From Pseudoips prasinana (Eukaryota; Arthropoda; Insecta; Lepidoptera; Nolidae): 64,000 bases of DNA. The notes beneath the pieces are model-generated. The model saw nothing but the letters and a program-made list of their open reading frames with translations, did not search any database and was not told where the DNA came from. The translations under genes and the position numbers were made by a program. This document shows, in pieces, positions 30,168 through 39,196 of the stretch; the first letter of the stretch is position 1; every line of letters begins with the position of its first letter. Location: NCBI GenBank assembly GCA_951640165.1, contig OX621265.1, positions 19,047,001 to 19,111,000 on the forward strand, read 5' to 3'.

Positions 30168-30265
30168 TGTCAAAGTTTTTGAGTCTGAATGTATGGATGT
30201 TTATAACTCTTTCACGCAAAAACTACGGTTCGGATTTCGATGAAACTTTGTAGCAATATACCTTA

Positions 30266-30448
30266 CTAGCTGTGCCCCGCGGTTTTACGCGCGTGAAACA
30301 TTATAAATTATAGCCTATGTGTTAATCAAAGGTATCAGCTAACTCCATACCAAATTTAAATTAAATCACTCCAGCCATTTAGACGTGAAGAAGTAACAAA
30401 CATACACTCTCACACTCACCAACTTTCGCCTTTATAATATTAGTGTGA
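30266..30448 (-). mobile_element. Hel-A nested in the outer Hel-A
   Basis: CTAGCTGTGCCCCGCGGTTT at 30266 and TAATATTAGTGTGA end at 30448; flanked by A and T. Opposite in direction to the outer element. Confidence 0.85.
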
Positions 30449-30472
30449 TATATACGAATAACATAGAGACTA

Positions 30473-30784
30473 TCTACAAATACAATAAAATCGTAGGAAA
30501 GTCAAAACTGTACATTGAATATTTTTTTAAAAGGATACTTGGGGCGTGATCTACAATCGATATCGAAGCCAAAAATATAGTTTTTAGAATTTTTGTCTGT
30601 TTGTCTGTATCTATGTCCGGGCTAAACTCAAAAACTACTGCATGGATTTACTTCAAATTTTGCATGAATATTATTAATAGGTCGGGTCAACTAATAGGCT
30701 ACACATTATCACGCTATCACCTACGGGGGAGGAGCTGTGATAATTTGTAAAATTTAACGCAGGTAAACCGTAGATCACAGCTAG
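30473..30784 (+). mobile_element. Hel-B nested in the outer Hel-A
   Basis: TCTACAAATACAATAAAATCG start and CACAGCTAG end (30781-30784); the hairpin is decayed (AACGCAGGTAAACCGTAG). Flanked by A and T. Confidence 0.85.
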
Positions 30785-30838
30785 TAGGCTATAATTTATT
30801 AAGTTTAACGCGGGTAAAACCGCGGGGCACAGCTGTAT

Positions 30839-30950
30839 ATAGATAAATTGCGCCCAGACATAGAACAAAATAAAGATTTGTCCTAGGTGGGGATCGAACC
30901 CACTTTTGACTTAGCAGGGTCACTAACCTCTAGACCAACAGACCCCGTCT
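30839..30950 (-). mobile_element. tSINE-5 head copy
   Basis: TGTCCTAGGTGGGGATCGAACC reversed B box and CTCTAGACCAACAGACCCCG reversed head; similar to 29692-29800. Confidence 0.65.
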
Positions 30951-30987
30951 TTTACAATTATTTGTTTTATTTATTAATATTATATTA

Positions 30988-32269
30988 GGTCTTTACCTAT
31001 GAAATTGCCGTTCTGCAGTACTGGCCATTTCAAATCAAAATAATTTTTGTTTGGCTAAGAATTCTAATTTCAAATTAATTTTATTTTAAAAACATGGATT
31101 CTTTTTTCCAAAAGTAGTCATTTCTTTATTGATTAGTGTTACATTTTCATCGCATTTCAATCTTTTTCGTCATCATGGATACGTTAAAAATTCGAGTAAT
31201 TATGGAATATGAGTACCGTCGTGGCAGCAACGCGGCACAAGCGGCACGCAACATCAACGACGTTTACGGAGCTAACACTACAAACCAACGCACCACCTGT
31301 TATTGGTTTGCTCGCTTCCGTTCTGGAAATTTCGACCTGAAAAATGAACCTCGCGGTCGTCCGAAGACTTTGGTCGACAATGACGAATTAAAGGCGGTTG
31401 TGGAAGCTGATGATACACAATCTACGGCTGAATTAGCAGCAGCTTTCGACGTTAGCGTCAAAACAATATTGGTCCATTTGCGTCAAATTGGCAAGGTAAA
31501 AAAGCTTGACAAATGGGTGCCCCACGAACTCAATGATCGCCAGCGCGAAGTACGCGTCGAGACGTGCCTTGCACTGCTCAACAGACACACAAATGAAGGA
31601 ATTTTGAACCGCATTGTTACCTGCGATGAAAAATGGATTCTGTTTGATAACCGCAAGCGCTCAGCAAGTTGGTTGGATCCTGGTTCAGCACCTAAACAAT
31701 GCCCTAAACGAAAACTTACCCCTAGAAAAGTGATGGTCACTGTTTGGTGGTCTAGCGCCGGTGTGATTCATCACAGCTTCTTACCAAACGGGGTGAGCAT
31801 TACTGCAGATGTGTACTGTGAAGAACTGAGCACAATGATGGAGAAGCTGGCGCATCTCCAACCAGCATTGGTCAATCGCTCGTCTCCGCTGCTCCTGCAC
31901 GACAACGCGCGACCTCATACTGCACAGCAGACGGTCTCCAAGTTGCAAGAACTGGGGTTGGAAGCTCTCCGTCATCCGCCCTACTCACCAGACCTTGCGC
32001 CTACAGACTACTACTTTTTCCAGAATTTGGATAACTTCTTGGCGGGAAAAAAATTCAATACCCGAGAGGCAGTACAAAATGCCTTTGAAGAATTTGTTGC
32101 CTCCCGTCCAGCTGATTTCTTTAAGAAGGGCATCAATAAACTGCCACTGCGATGGCAAAGATGCATTGATTGCATGGGTGATTACTTCGATTAATACAAA
32201 TAAAAAAATTCATGAAAAAAATTCGTTTAAATTTTTTCATACAAAACGGCAATTTCATAGGTAAAGACC
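30988..32269 (+). mobile_element. mariner copy 3, full length (cecropia type)
   Basis: 1282 bp with TA at 30986-30987 and 32270-32271 and TIRs starting GGTCTTTACCTATGAAATTG. It lies in a Hel-A remnant: AATATTATAT before and TTAAATGCGAAAGTTTGTGA after. Same size as copy 1. Confidence 0.95.
31175..32194 (+). CDS. mariner transposase, copy 3
   Basis: Uninterrupted 339-residue transposase for TA-targeted cut-and-paste transposition, acting in the nucleus on its own TIRs. The ATG at 31175 fits the family start (MDTLKIRVIM); the ATG at 31136 would add 13 leader residues. N-terminal helix-turn-helix to about residue 110, WVPHEL at 114-119, catalytic D151, D243 and D278 with 34 residues between the last two (DD34D). 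Ser at residue 165 marks the only difference from copy 1 in the translated frames. With intact ends and frame it is the best candidate for an active element in the window. Expression is unknown; no promoter motif was identified in the 187-base leader. Confidence 0.94.
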   Translation: MDTLKIRVIMEYEYRRGSNAAQAARNINDVYGANTTNQRTTCYWFARFRSGNFDLKNEPRGRPKTLVDNDELKAVVEADDTQSTAELAAAFDVSVKTILVHLRQIGKVKKLDKWVPHELNDRQREVRVETCLALLNRHTNEGILNRIVTCDEKWILFDNRKRSASWLDPGSAPKQCPKRKLTPRKVMVTVWWSSAGVIHHSFLPNGVSITADVYCEELSTMMEKLAHLQPALVNRSSPLLLHDNARPHTAQQTVSKLQELGLEALRHPPYSPDLAPTDYYFFQNLDNFLAGKKFNTREAVQNAFEEFVASRPADFFKKGINKLPLRWQRCIDCMGDYFD

Positions 32270-32271
32270 TA

Positions 32272-32418
32272 TTAAATGCGAAAGTTTGTGAGTCTGAACG
32301 TATGGATGTCTACTCTTTCATGCAAAAACGACCAAACGGATTTTCATGTAACTTTGTAGTAATATAGCTTATAATATATCCGAATAACATATAGGCTATA
32401 ATTTATAAAGCTTCATTA
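32272..32418 (+). mobile_element. Hel-A fragment flanking mariner copy 3
   Basis: AATGCGAAAGTTTGTGAGTCTG to GGCTATAATTTATAAAG; the first bases lie left of the mariner and the 3' hairpin is lost at the RTE fragment. Confidence 0.65.
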
Positions 32419-32597
32419 TAGCAGCTCAAAGACGTCCACAGCTAGACAAAGGCTTCCTACTAAAATCTCTACAACTGCCGGTCTTGCGCTATTTTACAGC
32501 GGATTCCAGCGACCCGCACAAGATCATCGGTCCATCTTGTAGGGGGCCTGCCCACGCTGCGTCTTCCGGTTCGTGGTCGTCATTCGAGAACCTTATA
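32419..32597 (-). mobile_element. RTE 3' end fragment
   Basis: AAGACGTCCACAGCTAGACAAAGG, GCGACCCGCACAAGATCATCG, GGGGGCCTGCCCACGCTGCG and TTCGTGGTCGTCATTCGAGAACC match 47010-47190 closely. No (ATC)n run is left at the end. Confidence 0.8.
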
Positions 32598-32633
32598 ACG
32601 TTTAACGCATATGAAACTGAGGGGCTCATGTAA

Positions 32634-32823
32634 TCACACTAATATTATAAAGGGGAAAGTTTGTGAGTGTGTGAGTGTGCATGTTTGTTACTTCTTCAGT
32701 TCCAGCCGTTTAGGCTAGAGCGATTTCAATAAAATTTGGTATAGAGTTAGCTGGCACCCTGGATTTACACATAGGCTGAAATTAATACATTTTAACGCGG
32801 CTGAAACCGCGGGGTAAAGCTAG
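32634..32823 (+). mobile_element. Hel-A Helitron
   Basis: TCACACTAATATTATAAAGG start and AAAGCTAG end at 32820-32823, hairpin CGCGGCTGAAACCGCG. A short stretch at 32697-32715 (GTTCCAGCCGTTTAGG) is rearranged relative to the family. Confidence 0.85.
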
Positions 32824-33062
32824 TATTTTTATATATACACTTAATGCATAGAAAGTTATGTCCCTCTGTTTAGTAATCTGGCACAACGGATAAACACAGA
32901 CGGACTTTAATATTGAATATTAATTGTAAACTATTAAACTTGTAATATTTTATATATACAACGTGTAACGTAAACGGTGTTCTCTTTCCTATAAAGATTA
33001 TTTTTAGAAATAGAACTTTTTTAGTTAATTCATTCTGTTACATTAGAATTTACAGGGCCACA

Positions 33063-33236
33063 CATTTTACCAAAAAAAGGCCCTTCAAAAAGGGAGTTGT
33101 AAGGTTTCTAAAGAGTCGGCAACGCGCTTATGATGTCCCTGGTGTTGCAAGCGTTCATAGGCTACTGTGACCACTTACCATCAGGTGGGCCGTATGCTTG
33201 TTCGCCAACTAAGTTGTATAAAAAAAAGGAAAAAAA
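33063..33236 (+). mobile_element. LT3 LINE 3' end
   Basis: CCCTTCAAAAAGGGAGTTGTAAGG through GACCACTTACCATCAGGTGGG to an A-rich tail, matching 8875-9025. Only about 75 bases of ORF remain. Confidence 0.7.
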
Positions 33237-33271
33237 AATTGGAAGTGTCTGTCGCGCAAACTATTCAGTTT

Positions 33272-33795
33272 CGCTCATAGCTAGATGCTCTTACTGGTCC
33301 GTAAGCGATCGGCGAGGTTAAGCAACTAGGCTGGCGGTCAGTCCATAGATGGGTGACCGCCAAAGTGGTTTAATTCCTGAGTGTCTCCGTGCTTCGGAGG
33401 GCACGTTAAGCTGTCGGTCCCGATTGTAGCCATTAGGCAACAGTCGTTAAGGCATGTCGGGGGCCTACTGGGCGGCTTGAACAACTCTGACACGAGGGTA
33501 ACCATTGCCCGTAAAATAAGTAATAATAATAATAATATCTGGGGACAATGTCACACAGACCACCCTAGCCCCAAACTAAGCAAAGCTTGTACTATGGGTA
33601 CCAGGCGACGATATACATACTTATATAGATAGATAAATACTTATATGCATAGAAAACATCCATGACTCAGAAACAAATATTCGTGCTCATCACACAAATA
33701 TTTGCACTTACCGGGATTCGAACCCTGGACCACCAGCTTCGTAGGCAGGAGCACTACCAACTAGGCTACGGTGACCGTCAAGTAAGGTAAGTAAG
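33272..33795 (+). mobile_element. 5S-SINE, best preserved head
   Basis: The head contains GCGATCGGCGAGGTTAAGCA, ACTAGGCTGGCGGTCAGT and CCATAGATGGGTGACCGCC, which line up with the middle of insect 5S rRNA (the A-box GTTAAGCA region and the C-box GATGGGTGACCGCC region). Then a family-specific body (TCCGTGCTTCGGAGGGCACG, GGCGGCTTGAACAACTCTGA) and an (AAGTA)-type tail. TTCAGTTT at 33264-33271 and 33796-33803 is an 8-bp target duplication. A tSINE-1 (33538-33778) sits in the tail. The 5S origin rests on my recollection of the 5S sequence; the repeat nature is direct. Confidence 0.8.
33538..33778 (-). mobile_element. tSINE-1 inside the 5S-SINE tail
   Basis: Complete copy, preceded by TAATAATAATAATAAT, with intact reversed B box (GGGATTCGAACCC). 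Inserted in the 5S-SINE tail, so younger than it. Confidence 0.85.
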
Positions 33796-33803
33796 TTCAG
33801 TTT

Positions 33804-34044
33804 AGGAAAAAAATATTACCTATCCATAGATATATGCACTGTTTGTGGTTCAGTCGCTGTCAGGACTGCCAGGAGTCGGCAACTGGGGAGGACAACTCAG
33901 GAGTCCTCCCAGGCTGTGTGTCCCGAACATCTGGGACACTATGTTAAGTTCGACACGAGTCCGACATACACAAACCGATACTTCGTACTCGTCGGACGAG
34001 AGTACGACCGCGAACGCGTCGCGACCACCAACGCTCTCCATGAC
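33804..34044. other. unassigned GC-balanced segment
   Basis: Contains CTCCCAGGCTGTGTGTCCCG and CTCGTCGGACGAG (a small palindrome). It directly precedes the poly(A) retroposon and may belong to it. Open frames on both strands have no recognised motif. Confidence 0.4.
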
Positions 34045-34313
34045 CCTTAGTACCGTACCGATAAAAAGCCCCTTCACGGGCCGCATCATGTCATTAACGT
34101 AGAGCGAAAGTTGCACAAAACTCCCTAAAAACCATGATCTCTGCCCTCTCTCCGCCAGTAATCGCCCAGAGTCGAGGTTCGAACCCCACAGGGGGTGCCC
34201 TCCGGCGTGGGTTACTTAATTGCTATACGGCTCGAGCCCTCTGCTTGCCTCTATAGTCCGGTGAAGTAGTGATAGCCTACTAGGCTAACTATAGCAACAG
34301 GTAAAAAAAAAAA
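34045..34313 (+). mobile_element. poly(A)-ended retroposon, copy 2
   Basis: CCGATAAAAAGCCCCTTCACG, GTCATTAACGTAGAGCGAAAG, GAGGTTCGAACCCCACAGGG, ending in A11 at about 34302. Matches 22138-22394. Confidence 0.6.
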
Positions 34314-34376
34314 GAGTCCGACATACCCACCCACAGACACTTTTTGCGGGTGGCATGCGTAGGCATTCCCGTGCCA

Positions 34377-34657
34377 TATCGAAAAAAAAATAAGATACCC
34401 CACATGTACGGGATTGATAAAAAAAAATTTAGTTCAGTTCTAAGTATGGGGAGCCCCAAAATTTGTTGTTTTTTTTTCGCTATTTTTGTACCAAAATCTT
34501 AATGCGGTTCACAGAATACATCTACATACCAAGTTTTAATAGTATAACTCTTATAGTTTCGGATAAAAGTGGTTTGTAACATACGGACCAACAGACAGAC
34601 AGGCATGACGAATCCATAAGGTTCCGTTGTTCGCCATTTGGCTACGGAACCCTAAAA
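34377..34657 (+). mobile_element. GGGTTCCGTA-type repeat, right part
   Basis: GATACCCCACATGTACGGGA, GCGGTTCACAGAATACATCT, ACAGACAGACAGGCATGACG and the right end GGCTACGGAACCCTAAAAA. The left part is missing. Confidence 0.7.
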
Positions 34658-34739
34658 ATTGCAATTCAAGTCTCCATCCCAAACCAGGGTAGGGTTCCCA
34701 AAAAGCTGACGACGTTACCTCGTTGTGGAGCCGAGCTAA

Positions 34740-34960
34740 TAGAATGAAAAGAAAGAAAGAAAAATATATTTATTCCGTAAACAGGCACAGATAATAATAA
34801 TAATAATATATAGGTACACATAAAGGAAGTTCTTAATTGCTATCTGTGCGAGTCCGAATTGGTCCCATCTCAGCACTAGCTGCGACATTACTGATGCAGC
34901 GCTGGTTTTCTGATGGAACCAGGTAAATAATAACAATTCATGTGTCAGTACAGCTCGCAT
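34740..34960 (-). mobile_element. possible LINE 3' end
   Basis: GAAAGAAAGAAAAATATATTTATTCC at one end suggests a tail with AATAAAT on the minus strand; the rest is not shared with other places in the window. Confidence 0.35.
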
Positions 34961-35334
34961 TTCAATTTAAAAAGTATCTGAACACTAATAATATTACTTA
35001 CAACTAATTTTAATACTAAATACTAAATATGTGGATATGGAGACTTATAAAATAAAAATATTAATAACCAAAAACACTAATTTAATACGCTGGCTGCCAA
35101 CCCTGTGGTCACTCAAAGTCTCAACTAGAAGACCCAGACAACCGGAAGAATATACCCACCAATGAATGCATAGCTATGCATGCTACATAATTATCACTAA
35201 ATTAACAATTAACCTTAATTAACAATTCCGCAGTTAATTAATTTCCTGTGAAATCAATTAACTGAATAGGAAATAAAAATACATATAGATATTTAAGTCT
35301 GCAGTTTATAACAGTAATATCCATGGATATTAAC
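34961..35334. other. no recognised feature
   Basis: AT-rich, nothing identifiable. Confidence 0.45.
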
Positions 35335-35865
35335 CATCGCGGGCCATCTGATCCCAAATTAAGCAAACCTTCTACTATGAAAACCAGATAACTGATATAT
35401 TACATACTAGCTGTGCCCCGCGATTTTACCCACGTCAAATTTTATAAATTAACATAGCTCCTCCCCCCTAACTGATAGGGTGATAATATGTAGCCTATGT
35501 GTTGACCCCACCTCTTAGTAATATTCATGCAAAATTCGAAGTAAATCCATGCAGTACTTTTTGAGTTTAATACATACAGTCAAACAGACACACAGACAAA
35601 AATTGTAAAAACTATATTTTGGGCTTCGATATCGATTGTAGATCACGCCCCAAGTATCTTTTTTAAAAAATATTCAATATACAGTTTTGACTTTCCTATG
35701 ATTTTATTATATGTATAGATACTACCTACTTTTCTTTTGTAAATACACCCAGACTCAGTACAACTAGACATGTTCATGCACACAAATATCTGTCCTGGAT
35801 GGGAATCGAACCCACAACCTGCAGCGTGAAAGTCAAGCATTTACCAACCACGCCAACCGGTTTGC
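35335..35865 (-). mobile_element. tSINE-2 split by a Hel-B
   Basis: 3' part at 35335-35406 (GCGGGCCATCTGATCCCAAATT) and body plus head at 35720-35865 (CATGCACACAAATATCTGTCC, GGGAATCGAACCCACAACC). Confidence 0.8.
35407..35719 (-). mobile_element. Hel-B Helitron inside a tSINE-2
   Basis: CTAGCTGTGCCCCGCGATTTT at 35407 and 5' end GA at 35718-35719; A and T flank it. 313 bp. Confidence 0.87.
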
Positions 35866-35885
35866 ATCGAATATGATAGTATGTA

Positions 35886-36020
35886 CAGACGCCAGCACAT
35901 CAAGCTACCTCAATCTGTCAAATTTCTCAAATTGAAAGTGAACCTTATGCTTTTATGATAAAGTTGAATCTCTGTTAAAGAAATTTGACAGATTGGGGTA
36001 GCTTGATATGCTGGCGTCTG
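35886..36020. mobile_element. MITE with CAGACGCCAGCA termini, copy 2
   Basis: TA on both sides; 135 bp; TIRs of about 40 bases nearly perfect (ends ATATGCTGGCGTCTG). Confidence 0.88.
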
Positions 36021-36034
36021 TACTTTATAATCAT

Positions 36035-36260
36035 AATAAAAAAAGTGCTTGGGATTGAGTTGTTCCGAGTCAACACACATGATTGTAATTAATCTTAAGT
36101 ATATTTTATTTTAAAAAAGGATTCCTACTGAGTTTTCTGGCAGTGTTTCTCAGTAGCTGCCACGTCATGCACTGCACGGTAGGGTAAAAAAATATGACGA
36201 TTCCACATAAATGTATAATTTTTACGGAATAAAGAATTTTTGACTTTGACTTTGAACCTA
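36035..36260 (+). mobile_element. LT2 LINE 3' end
   Basis: Only the last few codons (SAWD stop) and the 3' UTR remain, ending AATTTTTGACTTTGACTTTGA, that is a (TTTGAC)n tail. Confidence 0.7.
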
Positions 36261-36282
36261 AATAAGAAGATTCACTACAGCC

Positions 36283-36450
36283 GAAGTGAGCCGTGTTCAA
36301 TCGCAGATAATGAGGTCCTGGGTTCAAATCCCGGGTTGGACCAAAAAGTTATTATGGGATTTTCCATAGAGAAAATTTCTCAGTATCAGCCCGAAGTCTG
36401 GAAGTTGGCGGTATTATACCTCCGTGTCTCGGAGAGTGCGAACAGCCGCT
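36283..36450 (+). mobile_element. tSINE-3, 5' half
   Basis: TTCAATCGCAGATAATGAGG, B box GGGTTCAAATCCCGG and CCGTGTCTCGGAGAGTGCG. The 3' half is absent. Confidence 0.7.
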
Positions 36451-36540
36451 AAGTAACGGAATTAACATGCTTACGCTGTATAAAAGCTAATTTAGCAACT
36501 ATACATAATAGAGATCGCACTTGATCAAAATTCTATTGTC

Positions 36541-36793
36541 AAAGACATTGCTGTGTGGCGACGGCATAGAATATCATCACCCCATCTCATCCCGTGGGGG
36601 GCGTAGAAATCGTCCGAGGGAATACCTACCAGAGATCGGGCAGCAGCGTTTTTCTGTGAACTATGACCATCAAACTGCAATCGCCAACCCGTCTGCCAAG
36701 CGTGGGGATTATGGCATATTGTCCCATTCTTTGGGGAGGCTTTTGTCCAGCAGTGGACCGGACCTACTTTGGCTGAAATGATGATGATGATGA
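36541..36793 (+). mobile_element. mini-RTE, complete copy
   Basis: First about 180 bases (TGTGTGGCGACGGCATAGA, ATCTCATCCCGTGGGGGGCG, AGCGTGGGGATTATGGCATA) match the leader of the RTE at 50160-49985. The last about 65 bases (GGGGAGGCTTTTGTCCAGCAG, GATGATGATGATG) match its 3' end. All coding sequence is missing. Same junction as 39525-39722 and 63087-63290, so it is an amplified unit, not a single deletion. Confidence 0.82.
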
Positions 36794-36860
36794 ATCACAC
36801 AAAGATTTTCCCGGGTGAGAATCGAACCCACGACCCCTAGACCAACAGGCCAATAATACT
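36794..36860 (-). mobile_element. tSINE-5 head fragment
   Basis: CCCGGGTGAGAATCGAACCCACG and CTAGACCAACAGGCC in reverse. Confidence 0.55.
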
Positions 36861-37269
36861 ATACGATTTGGTTAAGTCTTTAACATGTCGATGTTAACAC
36901 TATGTCTATTTTAAGAGCTGTAAATGTTTACGGTTATTAAAGTAATTAAAATGTGTAATTTTTACTTTAATTACATATCAATATAGTTAATCATCAACAT
37001 TTCCAATAATGTACAGGAACGTATTAATCAACATTAAAATGTAACGTTAAAATTACCAATTTTTATTAAAATCCGTCAAAAAAATCATTAATATTGACAA
37101 GAGGTACAATGCGGGCGCCATTTTGAATATTTTTAGTCGTTTTTTTTTTTCGCCAAATCTAATTATATCAATGAATCGGATATCTGGAGTGATTGATGAT
37201 ACGGGGTGTGTTCATAATGTGGAAGAATTTGGCAATATATGGGGGAAATATTTTGTTACGAAAAGTAAA
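36861..37269. other. no recognised feature
   Basis: AT-rich. An open frame from about 37123 runs into the Helitron and has no recognised motif. Confidence 0.45.
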
Positions 37270-37835
37270 TTATTAATATTACTAGCTGTGCCCCGTGGTT
37301 TTACCGGCGTAAAATTTAATAAATTATCATAGCTCCTCCCCCGTACGCGATAGCGTGATAATATGTTGTGCCTATATGTTGACCCGACGTCTTAGTAACA
37401 TTCATGCAAAATTTGAAGTAAATCCATGCAGTACTTTTTGAGTTTAGCCCGGACATACATACAGACAAACAGACACACAGACAAAAATTCTAAAAACTAG
37501 CCATAAATAGGCTTCGATATCAACTGTAGATCACGCCCCAAGTATCTTTTAAAAAAAATTTCAATGTACACTTTTGAGTTTCCTACGATTTTATTATATG
37601 TATATAGATAAATGCGAAAGTAATGCTGTCTGTCTGTCTGTCGAGCTTTCACGCCAAAAATATGAAGCAATTTTAATGAAATTTGGTTCATAGATAGTCT
37701 AGACATTGAGAAATAACATAGGCTACTTTTTAATGCGAAAAAAGGGTTGTAAGGGGTTGAAAGAGGGGATGAAAAGTTGTATGAAAGTTGTATGAACATT
37801 TTTGAGCTAGAAACTTGTAACTTAGTAGGCTGTTG
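37270..37835 (+). mobile_element. Hel-D Helitron split by a Hel-B
   Basis: Left trace TATTAATATTA before 37282 and resumption AAATGCGAAAGTAATGCTGTC at 37609, with (GTCT)n and GATAGTCTAGACATTGAG. The 3' end is missing after GGGTTGTAAGGGGTTGAAAG. Confidence 0.65.
37282..37608 (-). mobile_element. Hel-B Helitron inside a Hel-D
   Basis: CTAGCTGTGCCCCGTGGTTTT at 37282, 5' end GA at 37607-37608; A and T flank it. Confidence 0.85.
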
Positions 37836-38004
37836 ATTCGATTTTTTTATTTTTTTATTGGGTTGCAAATCGGACAATACAATAACTCATTCATATAAAA
37901 CACAAATGTATATAAAATAAATATCCAAATTGTATGCCCTAAAATAGTGAACACAGCATGCTTTGATAACTAAAAGACTTAAACTAAAGAATAAAATTAA
38001 ATAT

Positions 38005-38310
38005 AAAACTTGAGAGGTGTCAAGGGACACCCGGATGGAACGAAGTTATTTCTTATTATTTATTATGTACATAAAACCTGTATACACTCAACAAAAATAA
38101 TCGTCGCGACACCACACTGTTCAATGCGAAATAGAAATGAAAATATCTGGCTTGCTTTCTATAAGAGAGAGAGACAGACAGAGAAACATGCGCACGCCGC
38201 ACAGCTGCAAAAAGTGTCGTGACAACTTTTCGTAAGATTTTTTTCCGTCTAGCCCCCTTTCACAGCGCGATAAGGAACTTCGTTCCAAAACTAAATTAGG
38301 ACATAATTAC
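38005..38310 (+). repeat. interspersed repeat X, copy 1
   Basis: CTTGAGAGGTGTCAAGGGACA through ATAATCGTCGCGACACCACA to CGTCTAGCCCCCTTTCACAG, with a GAGAGAGAGACAGACAG run. Matches 57160-57440 at high identity. The class is unknown; a LINE 3' UTR is possible because a LINE ORF end lies next to it on the minus strand. Confidence 0.7.
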
Positions 38311-38336
38311 TAATACTAAAATTAACAATTGACTAA

Positions 38337-38770
38337 AATAAATGGAAAAGCAAACAATTATCAGAGCATTGGCTCTTCAAGCTTTTTTTGATACTATGTT
38401 TAGCTGATGCTAAGCCACTGAAAAAGATGTCAAAAATGTCGTATGCCATTATAACTTGAGGCCATGCTATAAAATGGAGCATGTTGTCCAATATTGGTTC
38501 GGCAATGAGCCGTTTCAACTTTGGCGAGGTACAGCAAATTGAATTCTCTCCAGTAAACTTTCACAATCTATATGGCCATTAATTAACTTATAAAGATACA
38601 CAATATCCGCACCTTTCCGTCTTATTTGTAAAGTTGACATGTTAAATGGTTTAGCCTTGCTTCGTATGACATAAAGTTTTTACATTGGTTAATAACATAT
38701 GAGTGTTGATATACAAAGCGTTTTTGGACTCTTGGATATAAATCAATATGGCATTCAAAGTTTGTAAAAG
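38337..38770 (-). pseudogene. non-LTR ORF2 C-terminal pseudogene
   Basis: Translating the minus strand in shifting frames gives pieces typical of the C-terminus of a CR1/Jockey-like ORF2: YINTHMLLTNVKTL, then LYKLxNGHxDC-like SL-VN-WPY, LLERIQFAVPR-like WREFNLLYLA and ASSYNGIRHF...LSIS. At least three frameshifts and several stops separate them. It is an old 5'-truncated insert; repeat X follows in the position of a 3' UTR. No catalytic residues are present. The family assignment is by pattern only. Confidence 0.5.
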
Positions 38771-38837
38771 TTTTACCCTCAAGGGTTTAACAATAGAGAA
38801 TACGGGATGAAAGTTTGTATGGAAATATGTAAGGTAC

Positions 38838-38989
38838 CCTACTAATTATAAAGGCGAAAGTTTGTAAGTATGGATGGATGGATTTTTGTTACTCTTTCAC
38901 GTAAAAACTACTGAATGGATTTTAATGAAACTTTACAATGATATAGCTTATACATCAGAATAACACATAGGCTACAATTTATAAAGATA
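38838..38989 (+). mobile_element. Hel-A Helitron, 3' end displaced
   Basis: CTACTAATTATAAAGGCGAAAG to CAATTTATAAAGATA; the 3' hairpin is absent and a Hel-B starts immediately. Confidence 0.7.
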
Positions 38990-39196
38990 CTAGCTGTGCA
39001 CCGCGGTTTTACCCGCGTTAAACTTTATAAATTATCACAGCTCCTCCCCTGTATGTGGTAGCGTGATAATATGTAGCCTATATGTTGACTCGACCTCTTA
39101 GTAATATTCATGCAAAATTTGAAGTAAATCCATGCAGTACTTTTTGAGTTTAGCCCGGACATACATACAGACAAACAGACGTACAGACAAAAATGT
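38990..39196 (-). mobile_element. Hel-B Helitron, 5' truncated
   Basis: CTAGCTGTGCACCGCGGTTTT and the usual interior up to CAGACGTACAGACAAAAAT, where it changes abruptly to an unrelated minisatellite-like segment. Confidence 0.78.

Larger units (their letters stand above)
29848..30838 (+). mobile_element. outer Hel-A holding three other Helitrons
   Basis: The outer element is in four pieces: 29848-29865, 30168-30265, 30449-30472 and 30785-30838. Joined they follow the Hel-A order (TCCTACTTATAATATTAA, TGAGTCTGAATGTATGG, TATACGAATAACATAG, TAGGCTATAATTTATTAAG, hairpin, CAGCTG). Each gap is filled by one Helitron with A on one side and T on the other. Confidence 0.85.
33000..33840 (+). mobile_element. 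GGGTTCCGTA-type repeat with three later insertions
   Basis: Pieces at 33000-33062, 33237-33271 and 33796-33840 follow the order seen at 3650-3790 (ACACATTTTACCA, GGAAGTGTCTGTCGCGCAAAC, TTCAGTTTAGGAAAA, CTATCCATAGA). The gaps hold an LT3 LINE end and a 5S-SINE that itself contains a tSINE-1. Confidence 0.7.

Noticed and set aside
31136..31174. Upstream ATG as the transposase start
   Set aside because: It would add 13 hydrophobic residues not typical of mariner proteins; the ATG at 31175 gives the family start and length.
33850..34116. Overlapping open frames on both strands as a host gene
   Set aside because: No motif, no splice structure, and the end lies in a poly(A) retroposon present twice in the window.
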